Source: JBFMFH01 sp040752275
GTDB lineage: Bacteria > Acidobacteriota > Vicinamibacteria > Vicinamibacterales > JAKQTR01
Reading direction: 5' to 3'
NCBI GenBank assembly: GCA_040752275.1
Contig: JBFMFH010000077.1
Location: 1-43,170, forward strand
DNA: 43,170 nt
Shown: positions 6,679 to 14,579 of the stretch, piece by piece
Layout of the letters: every line of letters begins with the position of its first letter
How positions within the stretch are numbered: the stretch's first letter is position 1
The notes under the pieces: model-generated
Told to the model about the DNA's origin: nothing
The model's input: the letters and a program-made list of their open reading frames with translations, nothing else
The model's database searches: none
Made by a program: the position numbers and the translations under genes

Positions 6679-7728
6679 ATGCCCATCGACCTCCGCAGCG
6701 ACACCGTGACGCATCCCACGCCAGCCATGCGCGAGGCCATGAAGTCGGCCGAGGTCGGCGACGATGTGTTCGGGGAAGACCCGACCGTGAACGGCCTCGA
6801 GCAACTGGCGGCGGAGATCACCGGGATGGACGCCGCCCTCTTCGTCACCAGCGGCACCCAGGGCAACCTGGGCGCGCTGCTCGCACACTGCGACCGGGGG
6901 CGCGAGGTCATCGTCGGCGATCAGTCGCACATCTACCACTACGAGAACGGCTCATCGTCCGTGCTCGGGGGCCTCGTCCTTCATCCCGTGCCGACGAATG
7001 CGGACGGCACCCTTCCGCTGGAGGCGATTGAAGGCGCCATCCACTCGCCCGACCACCACTATCACTACTACCATCACGCCCCGCCAGGCGTGATCTGCCT
7101 CGAGAATACGCACAACCGCTGTGGCGGCCGCATCCTGACGCCGGAGTACTTTGCCGAGGTGGCAACCATCGCAGCCCGGCACGGCCTGCCGGTGCACCTC
7201 GACGGCGCACGGCTCTTCAATGCGGCAGTGGCCACGAATCGTCCGGTCACCGACTGGACGCGTCAGGTGTCGTCGGTCCAGCTGTGCCTGTCGAAGGGCC
7301 TCGCGGCCCCTGTCGGGTCGATGATCTGCGGATCCGCCGCATTCGTCGATCGCGCCCGTTGGATGCGGAAGATGCTGGGGGGCGGCATGCGCCAGGCCGG
7401 CGTGATCGCCGCACCGGGCGTCCTCGCCCTCACCGATATGGTCGCGCGCCTCGCCGAGGATCACCGCAACGCGAAGGTCCTGGCCGACGGCCTCGCCTCG
7501 CTGCCGGGCATCACCGTGGAAGGCGGCGCCGAAACCAATATCGTCGTCTTTCGCGTTTCCGGACCGGAGCAGGCCGACGCCTTCTCGGCCGCGCTCGCGC
7601 GCGAGGGCGTGCTCGTCTCCAATTTCGGCGGAGGCCGCCTGCGCCTGGTCACGCACTACGGCGTCACGGATGACGACTGCCGGAGAGCGGTCGATGTGAT
7701 GCGGAGGGTGTGGAAAGCGTCATCGTGA
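6679..7728 (+). CDS. ltaE: low-specificity L-threonine aldolase
   Basis: A 349-residue PLP enzyme that cleaves L-threonine and L-allo-threonine to glycine and acetaldehyde. The family start IDLRSDTVTHPTPAMREAM is intact, followed by EVGDDVFGEDPTVNGLE. The PLP lysine is K206 in CLSKGLAAPVGS, and D175 in HLDGARLFNA is the PLP pyridine partner. VTSGTQGNL (57-64) binds the PLP phosphate. A histidine-rich stretch (HHYHYYHHAP, 126-135) sits before the CLENTHNRCGG motif. The length is normal. The 3' end abuts the truncated gene read from the other strand. Confidence 0.95.
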   Translation: MPIDLRSDTVTHPTPAMREAMKSAEVGDDVFGEDPTVNGLEQLAAEITGMDAALFVTSGTQGNLGALLAHCDRGREVIVGDQSHIYHYENGSSSVLGGLVLHPVPTNADGTLPLEAIEGAIHSPDHHYHYYHHAPPGVICLENTHNRCGGRILTPEYFAEVATIAARHGLPVHLDGARLFNAAVATNRPVTDWTRQVSSVQLCLSKGLAAPVGSMICGSAAFVDRARWMRKMLGGGMRQAGVIAAPGVLALTDMVARLAEDHRNAKVLADGLASLPGITVEGGAETNIVVFRVSGPEQADAFSAALAREGVLVSNFGGGRLRLVTHYGVTDDDCRRAVDVMRRVWKASS

Positions 7729-7951
7729 TCGCGCCAGGCAGGACGGACGGAAACGCACGCTCGTTCGAGACGAGGTTGTCCGACTGGAAGTAGCCGCCCG
7801 GCTCCGAGAACTCCGAGAACAGCCGCCAGAACGCGGCATCATCGAGCCGTTCGGTCGGGCTCGAGCGTCGTGCATCGAGCCCAACCCCTGGCGGCAGCAG
7901 GAGCAGAAGCAGAACGGCACCGGTCAGCCCGACGACGCGGCGCATCAGCAT
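7729..7951 (-). pseudogene. 5' fragment of a secreted protein gene, truncated
   Basis: The frame begins with a signal peptide (MLMRRVVGLTGAVLLLLLLP), then DDAAFWRLFSEFSEPGGYFQ and SDNLVSNERAFPSVLPG. From memory this matches the N-terminus of a bacterial family of roughly 350-400 residues that starts with an FW-L---SEP-G-F-SDN-VSNE motif and continues into a methyltransferase-like domain (GVYLGVGPDQNFTYI in intact members). Here similarity stops after about 72 residues. The frame then runs antisense into the 3' end of ltaE, so the rest of the gene is missing. It is a remnant left by a deletion between the two convergent genes. Confidence 0.6.
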
Positions 7952-7981
7952 CGGGGTCTCGTCGCTTGTCCCGAAGACAGT

Positions 7982-10069
7982 CTATCGTGTCTTCGAGGTC
8001 TCCTGCATCAGCTTTGCGAACGCCTCGTTGTCCGTCCTGAAGCCGCGCGCCACCTGTCCCGCCCGGATGATCCGTACCGAACGGATGCGGTCTCCCTTCT
8101 TGAAGGTTCTCAGAAGGTCCTCGCCCGCGATCACCCGCCCGATGGCCGTGTACTTCCGATCGAGCCCGGTGTTCCTCTGGAGGGTCAGGTAGAAGGCATT
8201 CGGCCCCGACACGCCGAGCACGCCCGGACCGTCATGCTTCAGCGCCGGGTTGGACCGTCCGGGCAGCCTGGGCATGGCCACCGATTTCTGGACGTCCGAC
8301 ACGATGTTGGCGCTCACCACGCCGCCCTTCACATCGAGAATCGTACCGATCGGCGGCACGTCCGGCCCGGCGCCGCCACGGCCTTGGCCGCCCATGCCGG
8401 GAGGAGGCCCGCCGCGCCCGCCCCCGGCCTGGGGCGTGCTGCCTTCGGCAATGCGGATGAAGTTCGCGGTCTGCAGCGGGGCATTGACGTAGTCGAGGCT
8501 GGCCATGATCCGGGTGCCCGATGCCGTTGTGAGATCCGCATAGATGCCATCGTCCAGGTACACCCCCGCGCGCGTCAGCGGCGTCTCGAGGTTCGCCACT
8601 CCGTAAGCCACGACAGCCGTGACGAGGGCGGAGTGCTGCTGGTGCTTGGTGAACGGCACGAGCTCGGAGTAGAGATCGTTCAGCGTGTGCCAGGCCCGGC
8701 TGTAGGTGTATTCGCGCGTGACGGTGAAGTTCAGCGTGGGAATCCCGGCCATCGCGAACGACGATGAGTCGGTCCCCCCTGGGCGCTCCGGTCTCGCGCT
8801 CGGATAGTCGTTCCGCGCGAGTCGGAACGGCCACGTCGGGTTCAGGTTCGCGAGGGGTGCCACAATCGGCTCCATCGCGGCGTACCAGCCGCCCGGAACC
8901 GTCGCCCCAGTGATGGCGCTCGGGCTGCCATCACGGTTGATCATCGCGACGATCTTCGGCTGGACGTCGGGACGCTTCCGCAGCCACGACTGCGATCCGA
9001 CGAGGCCATTCTCTTCGGCGGCGAACAGGATGATGGTGATCGAGCGCTTCGGCCTGGCTCCCGACTGCGCGATGAGCCGCATGGCCTCGATGTGCGGCGA
9101 CGAGCCTGATCCATCGTCGACGGCACCGGTGCCCGCGTCGAAACTGTCGAAGTGCGAACCGATGATGATGTGCTCGTCCGGGTAGGTCGTGCCGCGCAGT
9201 GTTGCGACGATGTTGTGGTACTTGACCGGCCCCATCTTGAACCAGTTCCGGATGTCGAACTCGAGCTCGACGGCGTCGCCCTTCTCGGCGAGCGCCCTGA
9301 TCTCGTCGTACTGGGTGTCGAGCAGCTTGATGTCGGGCAGAACCGGCAGCTTGTCCCACGCTGTGGCGTAGCCATCGAGGATGTTGTAAGGGGCCTTCAT
9401 GCGCTGGATGGTGCCAAGCGCGCCAGCGGTGACGAGCGCCTGTGTGAGCGGGGGCATGAGTGTCGCGTCGGCGTACTCTGGCGTGTTGCGGCGGCCGTCA
9501 CGTCCGAAGCCCGTGCTGTCGCCCGCGATGAGCACCCACTTGTCCTTGAACGTGGCCGGGCTGGCCGTGATCTCCGCTATCGCGGCGTCGACAGCGACAC
9601 GCTTCTTCTCGACGTTCTCGGCGCTCGCATTGCGGCCGGGGATGGAGTAGGGATCGGTCCTGAGCATCGCGACGCCGCCCCGCTGAACGCCCTTGGTGCC
9701 GGCGGTGAAGGTCGGCGTGCCGAAATACAGGGTCTTCTCGGCAGGTTTGACCATCTTGCCGAACCACGGGCCTCGGTTGAATCCGACCGGCACCTCGCCG
9801 ACCTCGTCGAGCTCGGCCTCGAGACCCCACTGCGTGAACTGCCACAGCGCCCACTGTGCCGCATTCGTGTAGGCGTCGGATCCCGTGACCCGGCCGCCAA
9901 ACCGATTGGTCATGATGTCGGCCCAGCGCATTGCCTGGTTGTCCGCGGTACCCATCTGGATGATCCTCTGGACGACAGGATCCTGCTCGGCGACCAGCGC
10001 GTACACACTCACCAGCGCGACGACGGACAGACACAGAGCCAGCGCGGATCGTACGGATCGATTCACCAT
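7982..10069 (-). CDS. secreted M28 zinc peptidase with a C-terminal partial cyclophilin domain
   Basis: 695 residues, starting at the ATG at 10069 after a GAGGGC-like ribosome site. The open frame extends to 10408 but that part is not coding-like. Residues 1-27 are a signal peptide. The M28 core (about 280-490) has zinc ligands H306 and D318 (SHFDSFDAGTGAVDDGSGS), the catalytic pair E352/E353 (FAAEENGLVGS), D380 (INRDGS) and H461 (AWHTLND). After a Gly/Pro-rich linker (GGGRGGPPPGMGGQGRGG) comes a segment like the second half of cyclophilin peptidyl-prolyl isomerases (LKHDGPGVLGVSG, FYLTLQRNTGLDRKYTAIGR, GDRIRSVRIIRAG). The first half with the catalytic Arg is absent. It probably degrades peptides outside the cytoplasm. 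Confidence 0.9.
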   Translation of the reverse strand: MVNRSVRSALALCLSVVALVSVYALVAEQDPVVQRIIQMGTADNQAMRWADIMTNRFGGRVTGSDAYTNAAQWALWQFTQWGLEAELDEVGEVPVGFNRGPWFGKMVKPAEKTLYFGTPTFTAGTKGVQRGGVAMLRTDPYSIPGRNASAENVEKKRVAVDAAIAEITASPATFKDKWVLIAGDSTGFGRDGRRNTPEYADATLMPPLTQALVTAGALGTIQRMKAPYNILDGYATAWDKLPVLPDIKLLDTQYDEIRALAEKGDAVELEFDIRNWFKMGPVKYHNIVATLRGTTYPDEHIIIGSHFDSFDAGTGAVDDGSGSSPHIEAMRLIAQSGARPKRSITIILFAAEENGLVGSQSWLRKRPDVQPKIVAMINRDGSPSAITGATVPGGWYAAMEPIVAPLANLNPTWPFRLARNDYPSARPERPGGTDSSSFAMAGIPTLNFTVTREYTYSRAWHTLNDLYSELVPFTKHQQHSALVTAVVAYGVANLETPLTRAGVYLDDGIYADLTTASGTRIMASLDYVNAPLQTANFIRIAEGSTPQAGGGRGGPPPGMGGQGRGGAGPDVPPIGTILDVKGGVVSANIVSDVQKSVAMPRLPGRSNPALKHDGPGVLGVSGPNAFYLTLQRNTGLDRKYTAIGRVIAGEDLLRTFKKGDRIRSVRIIRAGQVARGFRTDNEAFAKLMQETSKTR

Positions 10070-10289
10070 GATGCCCTCGGTCCTCTCGCGAGGAAATGAA
10101 CGACTGACGTGGTTCGAGGCGCGCGCCCCAGACCTGGATCCTCGCTGGCGGCGCCGCGCGTAGCATACGCAGGTCGGGCCCGGCAGGCAACCGGCCGATC
10201 GGCTCCAACGTCCGTCACCATCCCGCCGGTCCGGGAGTACACTCGGCATGTGCCCGCGCCGGACATCCACGAGACGGGAGGGACCGGGC

Positions 10290-11279
10290 ATGATCCGTCT
10301 GCTGTTCCTGCTGCTCGGCACCCTCCTCCTGGGGCTGCTCGTCTGGAGTCTCGGTCCCTCCGAAATCCTGCGCGTGACCGGCGAGCTCGGGTGGCACTCG
10401 CTGCCCATTCTCCTGTGTTTCAGCGGCTACCAGCTGATGCGGGCCGTCGCGCTGAAGCTCTCGATTCTGCGCGGCCGGCAGGTGCCGTTCCGTGATGCGC
10501 TCTGGATCCGACTCTCGGGTGACGCGATGCAGTCGCTCACGTTCTCGGGGCCGTTTCTCGCCGAGCCGACGAAGGCGTGGTTGCTCCGGCGGCGCGGCCT
10601 GACGCTTAGCGAGGGGTTCGCCGCGACGCTCACCGAGTATCTGGCCAATCTCTTCGTGGGCGCGGCGATGTGCGGAGCCGGCCTGCTCTACATCCGGAGC
10701 TACGGCGTGCTGCCGCCGTCCGCCGCCGGCGCAGCCATGGGCCTGATCGTTGCGAGCGCGGGCCTCCTGATTGCCGCCGCCACGGCCATCGTGACGCGGT
10801 TCTATCTCATTGGCACGGTGATCGGGTGGTTGGGGCGTCTGGGCGTGCTGCGGGGCCGGCTCAAGCCGGATGTCGCGGCCATCAATAGGATGGAGGATCT
10901 GCTGCTCGGCGTCCTGCACGACCGGCCCGCGCGCCTGGCCACCGTCCTGTTCGTGGAAGCGGTGGCACAAGCGGCCCTTGTGCTCGAGGTGCTATGGGTC
11001 CTGCGGGCGCTGGAGTTTGCCGCGCCCGCCATCTACCCCCTGGTCATCGAGGCCGCCACGAAGTTCATCGGGCTGGCGTTCTTCTTCGTGCCGCTGCAGA
11101 TCGGCGCGGCCGAGGGGTCGTATGCCGTCATCTTCACGGCATTGGGGCTCCCGGCTGCAGCCGGATTCTCGCTTGCGTTCGTACGCCGGTGTCGCAGCCT
11201 CCTCGTGGCCAGTGCCGGTGTGGCAGCCCTCAATGCCCTGACCAGCGCGGCTGCGCCTCAGACCACCGAGAGGATGTAG
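10290..11279 (+). CDS. LPG-synthase-TM / YbhN-like integral membrane protein
   Basis: 329 residues from the ATG at 10290, preceded by GGGAGGG. Multiple hydrophobic segments run the length of the protein (LLFLLLGTLLLGLLVW; GLIVASAGLLIAAATAIVTR; FIGLAFFFVPLQIGAAEGSY). It resembles the UPF0104 / lysylphosphatidylglycerol synthase transmembrane family, with the typical SLTFSGPFLAEPTKAWLLRR region and the late PLQIGAAEGSY motif. Family members include flippase-like domains; the exact lipid substrate cannot be told. The last dozen codons (11244-11279) lie inside a dispersed repeat unit, so the native C-terminus has been replaced or extended by repeat sequence. Confidence 0.83.
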   Translation: MIRLLFLLLGTLLLGLLVWSLGPSEILRVTGELGWHSLPILLCFSGYQLMRAVALKLSILRGRQVPFRDALWIRLSGDAMQSLTFSGPFLAEPTKAWLLRRRGLTLSEGFAATLTEYLANLFVGAAMCGAGLLYIRSYGVLPPSAAGAAMGLIVASAGLLIAAATAIVTRFYLIGTVIGWLGRLGVLRGRLKPDVAAINRMEDLLLGVLHDRPARLATVLFVEAVAQAALVLEVLWVLRALEFAAPAIYPLVIEAATKFIGLAFFFVPLQIGAAEGSYAVIFTALGLPAAAGFSLAFVRRCRSLLVASAGVAALNALTSAAAPQTTERM

Positions 11280-11464
11280 GAGTGGCTCCGCCTCGCTGGG
11301 TCTAGCGAGGCTGCGCCTCAGACCGCCGAAGCGTGTGGTAGCGGCTCCGCCTCGCTAGTTCACAGTGTTGGCTTTGCCCCGCCTGCGGCGGGGCGAAGAC
11401 GTCTTGAAGGCAGGGGACGGAAACTTGACTCATCCGCATGAGATTCGGGCCTTCAAGACGTCTA
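11244..11464 (+). repeat. structured dispersed repeat, copy A (two R1 units, HP2, HP3)
   Basis: Two near-identical 53/54-bp units at 60-bp spacing (R1: 11244-11297 and 11304-11356) each begin AGCGAGGC-like and end GCCTCGCT, forming hairpins. They are followed by CAGTGTTGGCTTTG, a GC hairpin (CCCCGCC/GGCGGGG, 11377-11393), and a long hairpin with perfect 15-bp arms (AGACGTCTTGAAGGC 11397-11411 and its complement 11449-11463). The right arm contains the stop codon of the minus-strand lipoprotein gene, and the first R1 unit encodes the end of the upstream membrane protein. Confidence 0.85.
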
Positions 11465-12046
11465 GCGCGGTGCAGCCGGGAGAACCACCGGTTCGAGCAG
11501 GGCCGCCAGTTCGTCGAGGGTGGCGCGGGCAGTGGCGGCACGGTTCACCGCGTCAATCAGATCGCCGTCGTTGAAGGCGTTGAGCGCGGCGGTCCAGCGT
11601 CCATTGGCCTCGGCGAGCCGGCGCCGGGAGGTCTCGGTCTGTTCGGGGGTGATGAAGGTCGGTGGCCTTCTCATCAGGGACAGCGCAGCCAGCTTCTCCG
11701 CGATCGCGTTCAACAGGCCGGGCAGAATGTCCCGCAGGTGGTTCCAGCGCGCCGTCATGTCGGTCCTGGCCGTCTCAGCCGCCTGCTGCACTTCCTGGGC
11801 ACGGGCCGGCAGCGCAGAGGCGAGCTGGCGCGCGGTACGGTAGTCGCCGCGATCATAGGCCGCCCTGGCCGATGCCGCTCGTTCGACCAGGGAGGCGAAT
11901 TCGCCGGGAACGTACTTCTCTGCTTCGGACCTGACCCGAAGGACGGCCTCGTCACTTGCCAGGAGGGCGGTTTCCGCCTCACCCTTGCCGCAGCCTGCGG
12001 CGAGCAGGGGAGCGAGCACGGCCCACACCACGCATCGTCGTCGCAT
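11462..12046 (-). CDS. helical lipoprotein of unknown function (DUF4398-like)
   Basis: 194 residues from the ATG at 12046, preceded by GAGGAG. The lipoprotein signal ends in lipobox LLAAGC, with the acylated cysteine at residue 19. The mature part is Ala-rich helix resembling DUF4398-type proteins (LVERAASARAAYDRGDYRTA, then RQLASALPARAQEVQQAA; later LNAFNDGDLIDAVNRAATAR). The two sections look like an internal duplication of a helical hairpin. The gene is bracketed by same-orientation copies A and B of the structured repeat, and its stop codon lies in copy A. It is probably anchored in an envelope membrane; no enzyme motif is seen. Confidence 0.75.
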   Translation of the reverse strand: MRRRCVVWAVLAPLLAAGCGKGEAETALLASDEAVLRVRSEAEKYVPGEFASLVERAASARAAYDRGDYRTARQLASALPARAQEVQQAAETARTDMTARWNHLRDILPGLLNAIAEKLAALSLMRRPPTFITPEQTETSRRRLAEANGRWTAALNAFNDGDLIDAVNRAATARATLDELAALLEPVVLPAAPR

Positions 12047-12078
12047 ACATCTCCTCGGGCCGACCCGGGGACGGTTCC

Positions 12079-12236
12079 AGCGAGGCTGCGCCTCAGACCG
12101 CCGAGGCACGTGGGGGCGGCTCCGCCTCGCTGGTTCACAGTGTTGGCTTTGCCCCGCCTGCGGCGGGGCGTAGACGTCTCAAAGACCGGAGCGAAACTTG
12201 ACTCATCTGCAACGGATCTTGGCCTTCAAGACGTCC
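12079..12236 (+). repeat. structured dispersed repeat, copy B
   Basis: One R1 hairpin unit (12079-12131, AGCGAGGC to GCCTCGCT), the conserved GTTCACAGTGTTGGCTTTG linker, the GC hairpin (12152-12168), and the long hairpin. Its right arm GGCCTTCAAGACGTC (12221-12235) is intact, but the left arm (TAGACGTCTcaaagacc, 12171-12187) has substitutions. The loop segment GCGAAACTTGACTCATCTGC is identical to copy C. It sits upstream of both the lipoprotein gene and the DUF5916 gene. Confidence 0.85.
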
Positions 12237-12408
12237 AGGGAAGCATATGCGAATCGGGGAACGGGGGGATCCAGGATTCGAACGGATTCCGGTCGAGCAC
12301 GCGGAGGTCGGCCAGCCCAGGGGGCACGTGGGGTATCGTATGGGGAGCAAGGAACCCGAGGCCCCCCGTTCGCGTCCATTCCACCAAGTGTCGTCGAAGG
12401 GGAAGCAT
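12237..12408. other. leader region of the DUF5916 gene
   Basis: No separate gene is visible, although the frame of the next gene is open through it. The 14-mer GGGAAGCATATGCG occurs at 12238-12251 and again at 12400-12413, where it contains the true start codon. The start context has therefore been duplicated 162 bp apart. Confidence 0.4.
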
Positions 12409-14571
12409 ATGCGCACCCTCCGCTCGCTTGCCGTGCTCGCTCTCGTGGGCCTGGCGTGTGTGGCACCCCTTCAGGCCGCCGAGACGCTGTTGCCGCTTCG
12501 CACGGCAGCCCCGCCGGCGATCGACGGCGATCTCAGCGATGAGGTCTGGCAGTCGGCCCCGACGGTGTCGGGGTTCAAGACCTGGTTTCCCGACTTCGGC
12601 AAGGACATGCCCGACGACACCGTCGTGTCCTACGCGTACGACGCCGAGAACATGTACTTCGCATTCCGGGCCTTCGACAGCGAGCCTGGCCGGATCAAGG
12701 CGTCGGTCGCGGCTCGCGACAACATCAGCACGGACGACTGGGTGTGCATCAACCTCGACTCGTTCGGCGACCAGCAGTCCCTCTACGCGCTGTACGTCAA
12801 CCCGCTCGGCATCCAGGGGGACAGCCGGTACGCCGCGGGCCGCGAAGACACCGGCTTCGATGCCGTCTGGTACAGCGCCGGGAAGATCGACGACCGGGGC
12901 TACACAGTCGAGGTCCGGATTCCCTTCAAGAGCCTGCGCTACGGTGATACGAGCCCCGTCCGCATGGCCGTCATCTTCGAGCGACGGATCACGCGGCGCA
13001 ACGAGATGGGTACCTACCCGGAGTTGGATCCGAAGATCGGGCCGAACTTCCTCATCCAGAACATCCCTCTCGAGTTCGCCGACATCAAACACTACCGGCT
13101 GTTCGAGGTGTTGCCCGATGCCGTCTACACGCACCAGTTGCAGCGCCGCACCCAGGCGCTGGAGCGTACGACGAACGGCCCGGAGTTCGGGTTGACGACG
13201 AAGTACGGGGTGACGGCGCAGCTCGTATTCGACGGAGCGATCAACCCGGACTTCAGCCAGGTGGAGGCCGACGCGGGTCAGATCGATGTGAACCGCCGGT
13301 ACGCGCTGTTCTTCGCGGAGAAGCGGCCGTTCTTCCTCGAAGGACGCGAGAGTTTCAACTTCGCCGGCGCCGACTACGGCCCGCTCCAGTCGGTCGTGCA
13401 CACGCGCACGATCGTGAACCCGATCGCCGGTGCCAAGCTGACCGGACGGCTGACCGGCGCCGACACGATGGCGGCCATCTACGCCGTCGACGAACAGCCG
13501 GACGCCAGCATCGATGCTGGCGGCCCCGAGCACGCGCAGGCGGCAATCATCCGCTACAAGCGATCGCTCAGCGGTGATTCGTATGTCGGCGGGTTCTACA
13601 CCGGCCGCGAAGCCGGCGGGTCCTTCAGCCGCGTATTCGGTGCGGACGGCTCGATCCGCGTCACCCAGGCCGGCGCCCTGGGGTTCCACGCCTTCCGCTC
13701 GTCCACCCTGGGTCTCGGCGGCGACGCCACGACGAGCGGCCACGCCGCCCTCGTGAACTACGCGCACGACAGCCGCGACATGAGCCTGTACTTCCAAGTG
13801 CTCGACATTGCACGAGGGTTCGACACCTGGACAGGGTTCCTGACCCGGGCAGGGATCTTCCAGGCTTCGGCGGTGTTCAACCCGCGCATCCACACTGGCC
13901 GTGCGACAGTGCGCCGGATCGAACCGTCGTTCGTCACCGACTACGTGCGCGACGCCGAGAGCGGTCTGTGGGAGAAGTGGAACGAGGGCGGCCTCACGGT
14001 CCTGATGTCGCGCGCCTCGCGCGTGCAGGTGAAGTACCACTGGTCCACGGAAGTCTTCGCCGGCCGGGAGTTCGAGACGTCCGGCTTCCAGGCGGCCACC
14101 AGCGGGCAGTTGACCAAGGAGTTGCGCGTCCAGGCGTCCGCCTCGCACCAGGACGCGATCTTCTATTCGACCGACCCGTTTCCCGGGAAGTCGACCTCAG
14201 CCGCCCTCGCGTTGATCTACCAGCCTTCGGAACAATGGCTCGTGGATGTCAGGGGGACGTATGCCGGGTTCTCGCGGAGGAGCGACGGTGAACGCCTCTA
14301 CGACTACGCGATCTTCCGCGGCAAGACGACCTACCAGTGGAACCGCTACCTGTTCTTCCGGGCGATCGCCGAGTACAACTCCTACCGTCAGCAGCTGGTG
14401 ACCGACTTCCTGGGTTCCTTCACCTACATTCCAGGCACGGTGTTCCACGTCGGCTACGGGTCGCTCTACGAGAAGGTACAGTGGCGGGACGGTGGATTCG
14501 CACCCGGGCGGGACCTCCTCGAAACGCGGCGAGGATTCTTCATCAAGGCGTCGTATCTCTGGCGCATGTGA
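12409..14571 (+). CDS. DUF5916 outer-membrane-type protein with N-terminal CBM9-like domain
   Basis: 720 residues, starting at the ATG at 12409 (ribosome site AAGGGGA). A signal peptide ends near residue 24 (VGLACVAPLQA). Residues 30-215 are a CBM9-like beta-sandwich: PAIDGDLSDEVWQSAPTVSG, VSYAYDAENMYFAFRAFDSE, YTVEVRIPFKSLRY. The rest matches DUF5916, rich in alternating hydrophobic strands and including the family motif VNRRYALFFAEKRPFFLEGR, consistent with an outer-membrane beta-barrel ending in an aromatic-rich tail (ASYLWRM). Such proteins are common in Acidobacteriota and Bacteroidota; a carbohydrate-linked role is inferred from CBM9 only. Its stop is 8 bases from the convergent thioredoxin gene. 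Confidence 0.9.
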   Translation: MRTLRSLAVLALVGLACVAPLQAAETLLPLRTAAPPAIDGDLSDEVWQSAPTVSGFKTWFPDFGKDMPDDTVVSYAYDAENMYFAFRAFDSEPGRIKASVAARDNISTDDWVCINLDSFGDQQSLYALYVNPLGIQGDSRYAAGREDTGFDAVWYSAGKIDDRGYTVEVRIPFKSLRYGDTSPVRMAVIFERRITRRNEMGTYPELDPKIGPNFLIQNIPLEFADIKHYRLFEVLPDAVYTHQLQRRTQALERTTNGPEFGLTTKYGVTAQLVFDGAINPDFSQVEADAGQIDVNRRYALFFAEKRPFFLEGRESFNFAGADYGPLQSVVHTRTIVNPIAGAKLTGRLTGADTMAAIYAVDEQPDASIDAGGPEHAQAAIIRYKRSLSGDSYVGGFYTGREAGGSFSRVFGADGSIRVTQAGALGFHAFRSSTLGLGGDATTSGHAALVNYAHDSRDMSLYFQVLDIARGFDTWTGFLTRAGIFQASAVFNPRIHTGRATVRRIEPSFVTDYVRDAESGLWEKWNEGGLTVLMSRASRVQVKYHWSTEVFAGREFETSGFQAATSGQLTKELRVQASASHQDAIFYSTDPFPGKSTSAALALIYQPSEQWLVDVRGTYAGFSRRSDGERLYDYAIFRGKTTYQWNRYLFFRAIAEYNSYRQQLVTDFLGSFTYIPGTVFHVGYGSLYEKVQWRDGGFAPGRDLLETRRGFFIKASYLWRM

Positions 14572-14579
14572 GACCGGCG

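Noticed and set aside
7982..10408. Longer 808-residue version of the M28 peptidase
   Set aside because: The extra 113 residues are Arg/Ser-rich and lie upstream of a clear signal peptide that starts at 10069.
12226..14148. Minus-strand open frame of 640 codons opposite the DUF5916 gene
   Set aside because: Shadow frame; low-complexity Arg/Val/Glu text and no family motif, while the plus strand carries a signal peptide and CBM9-like domain.
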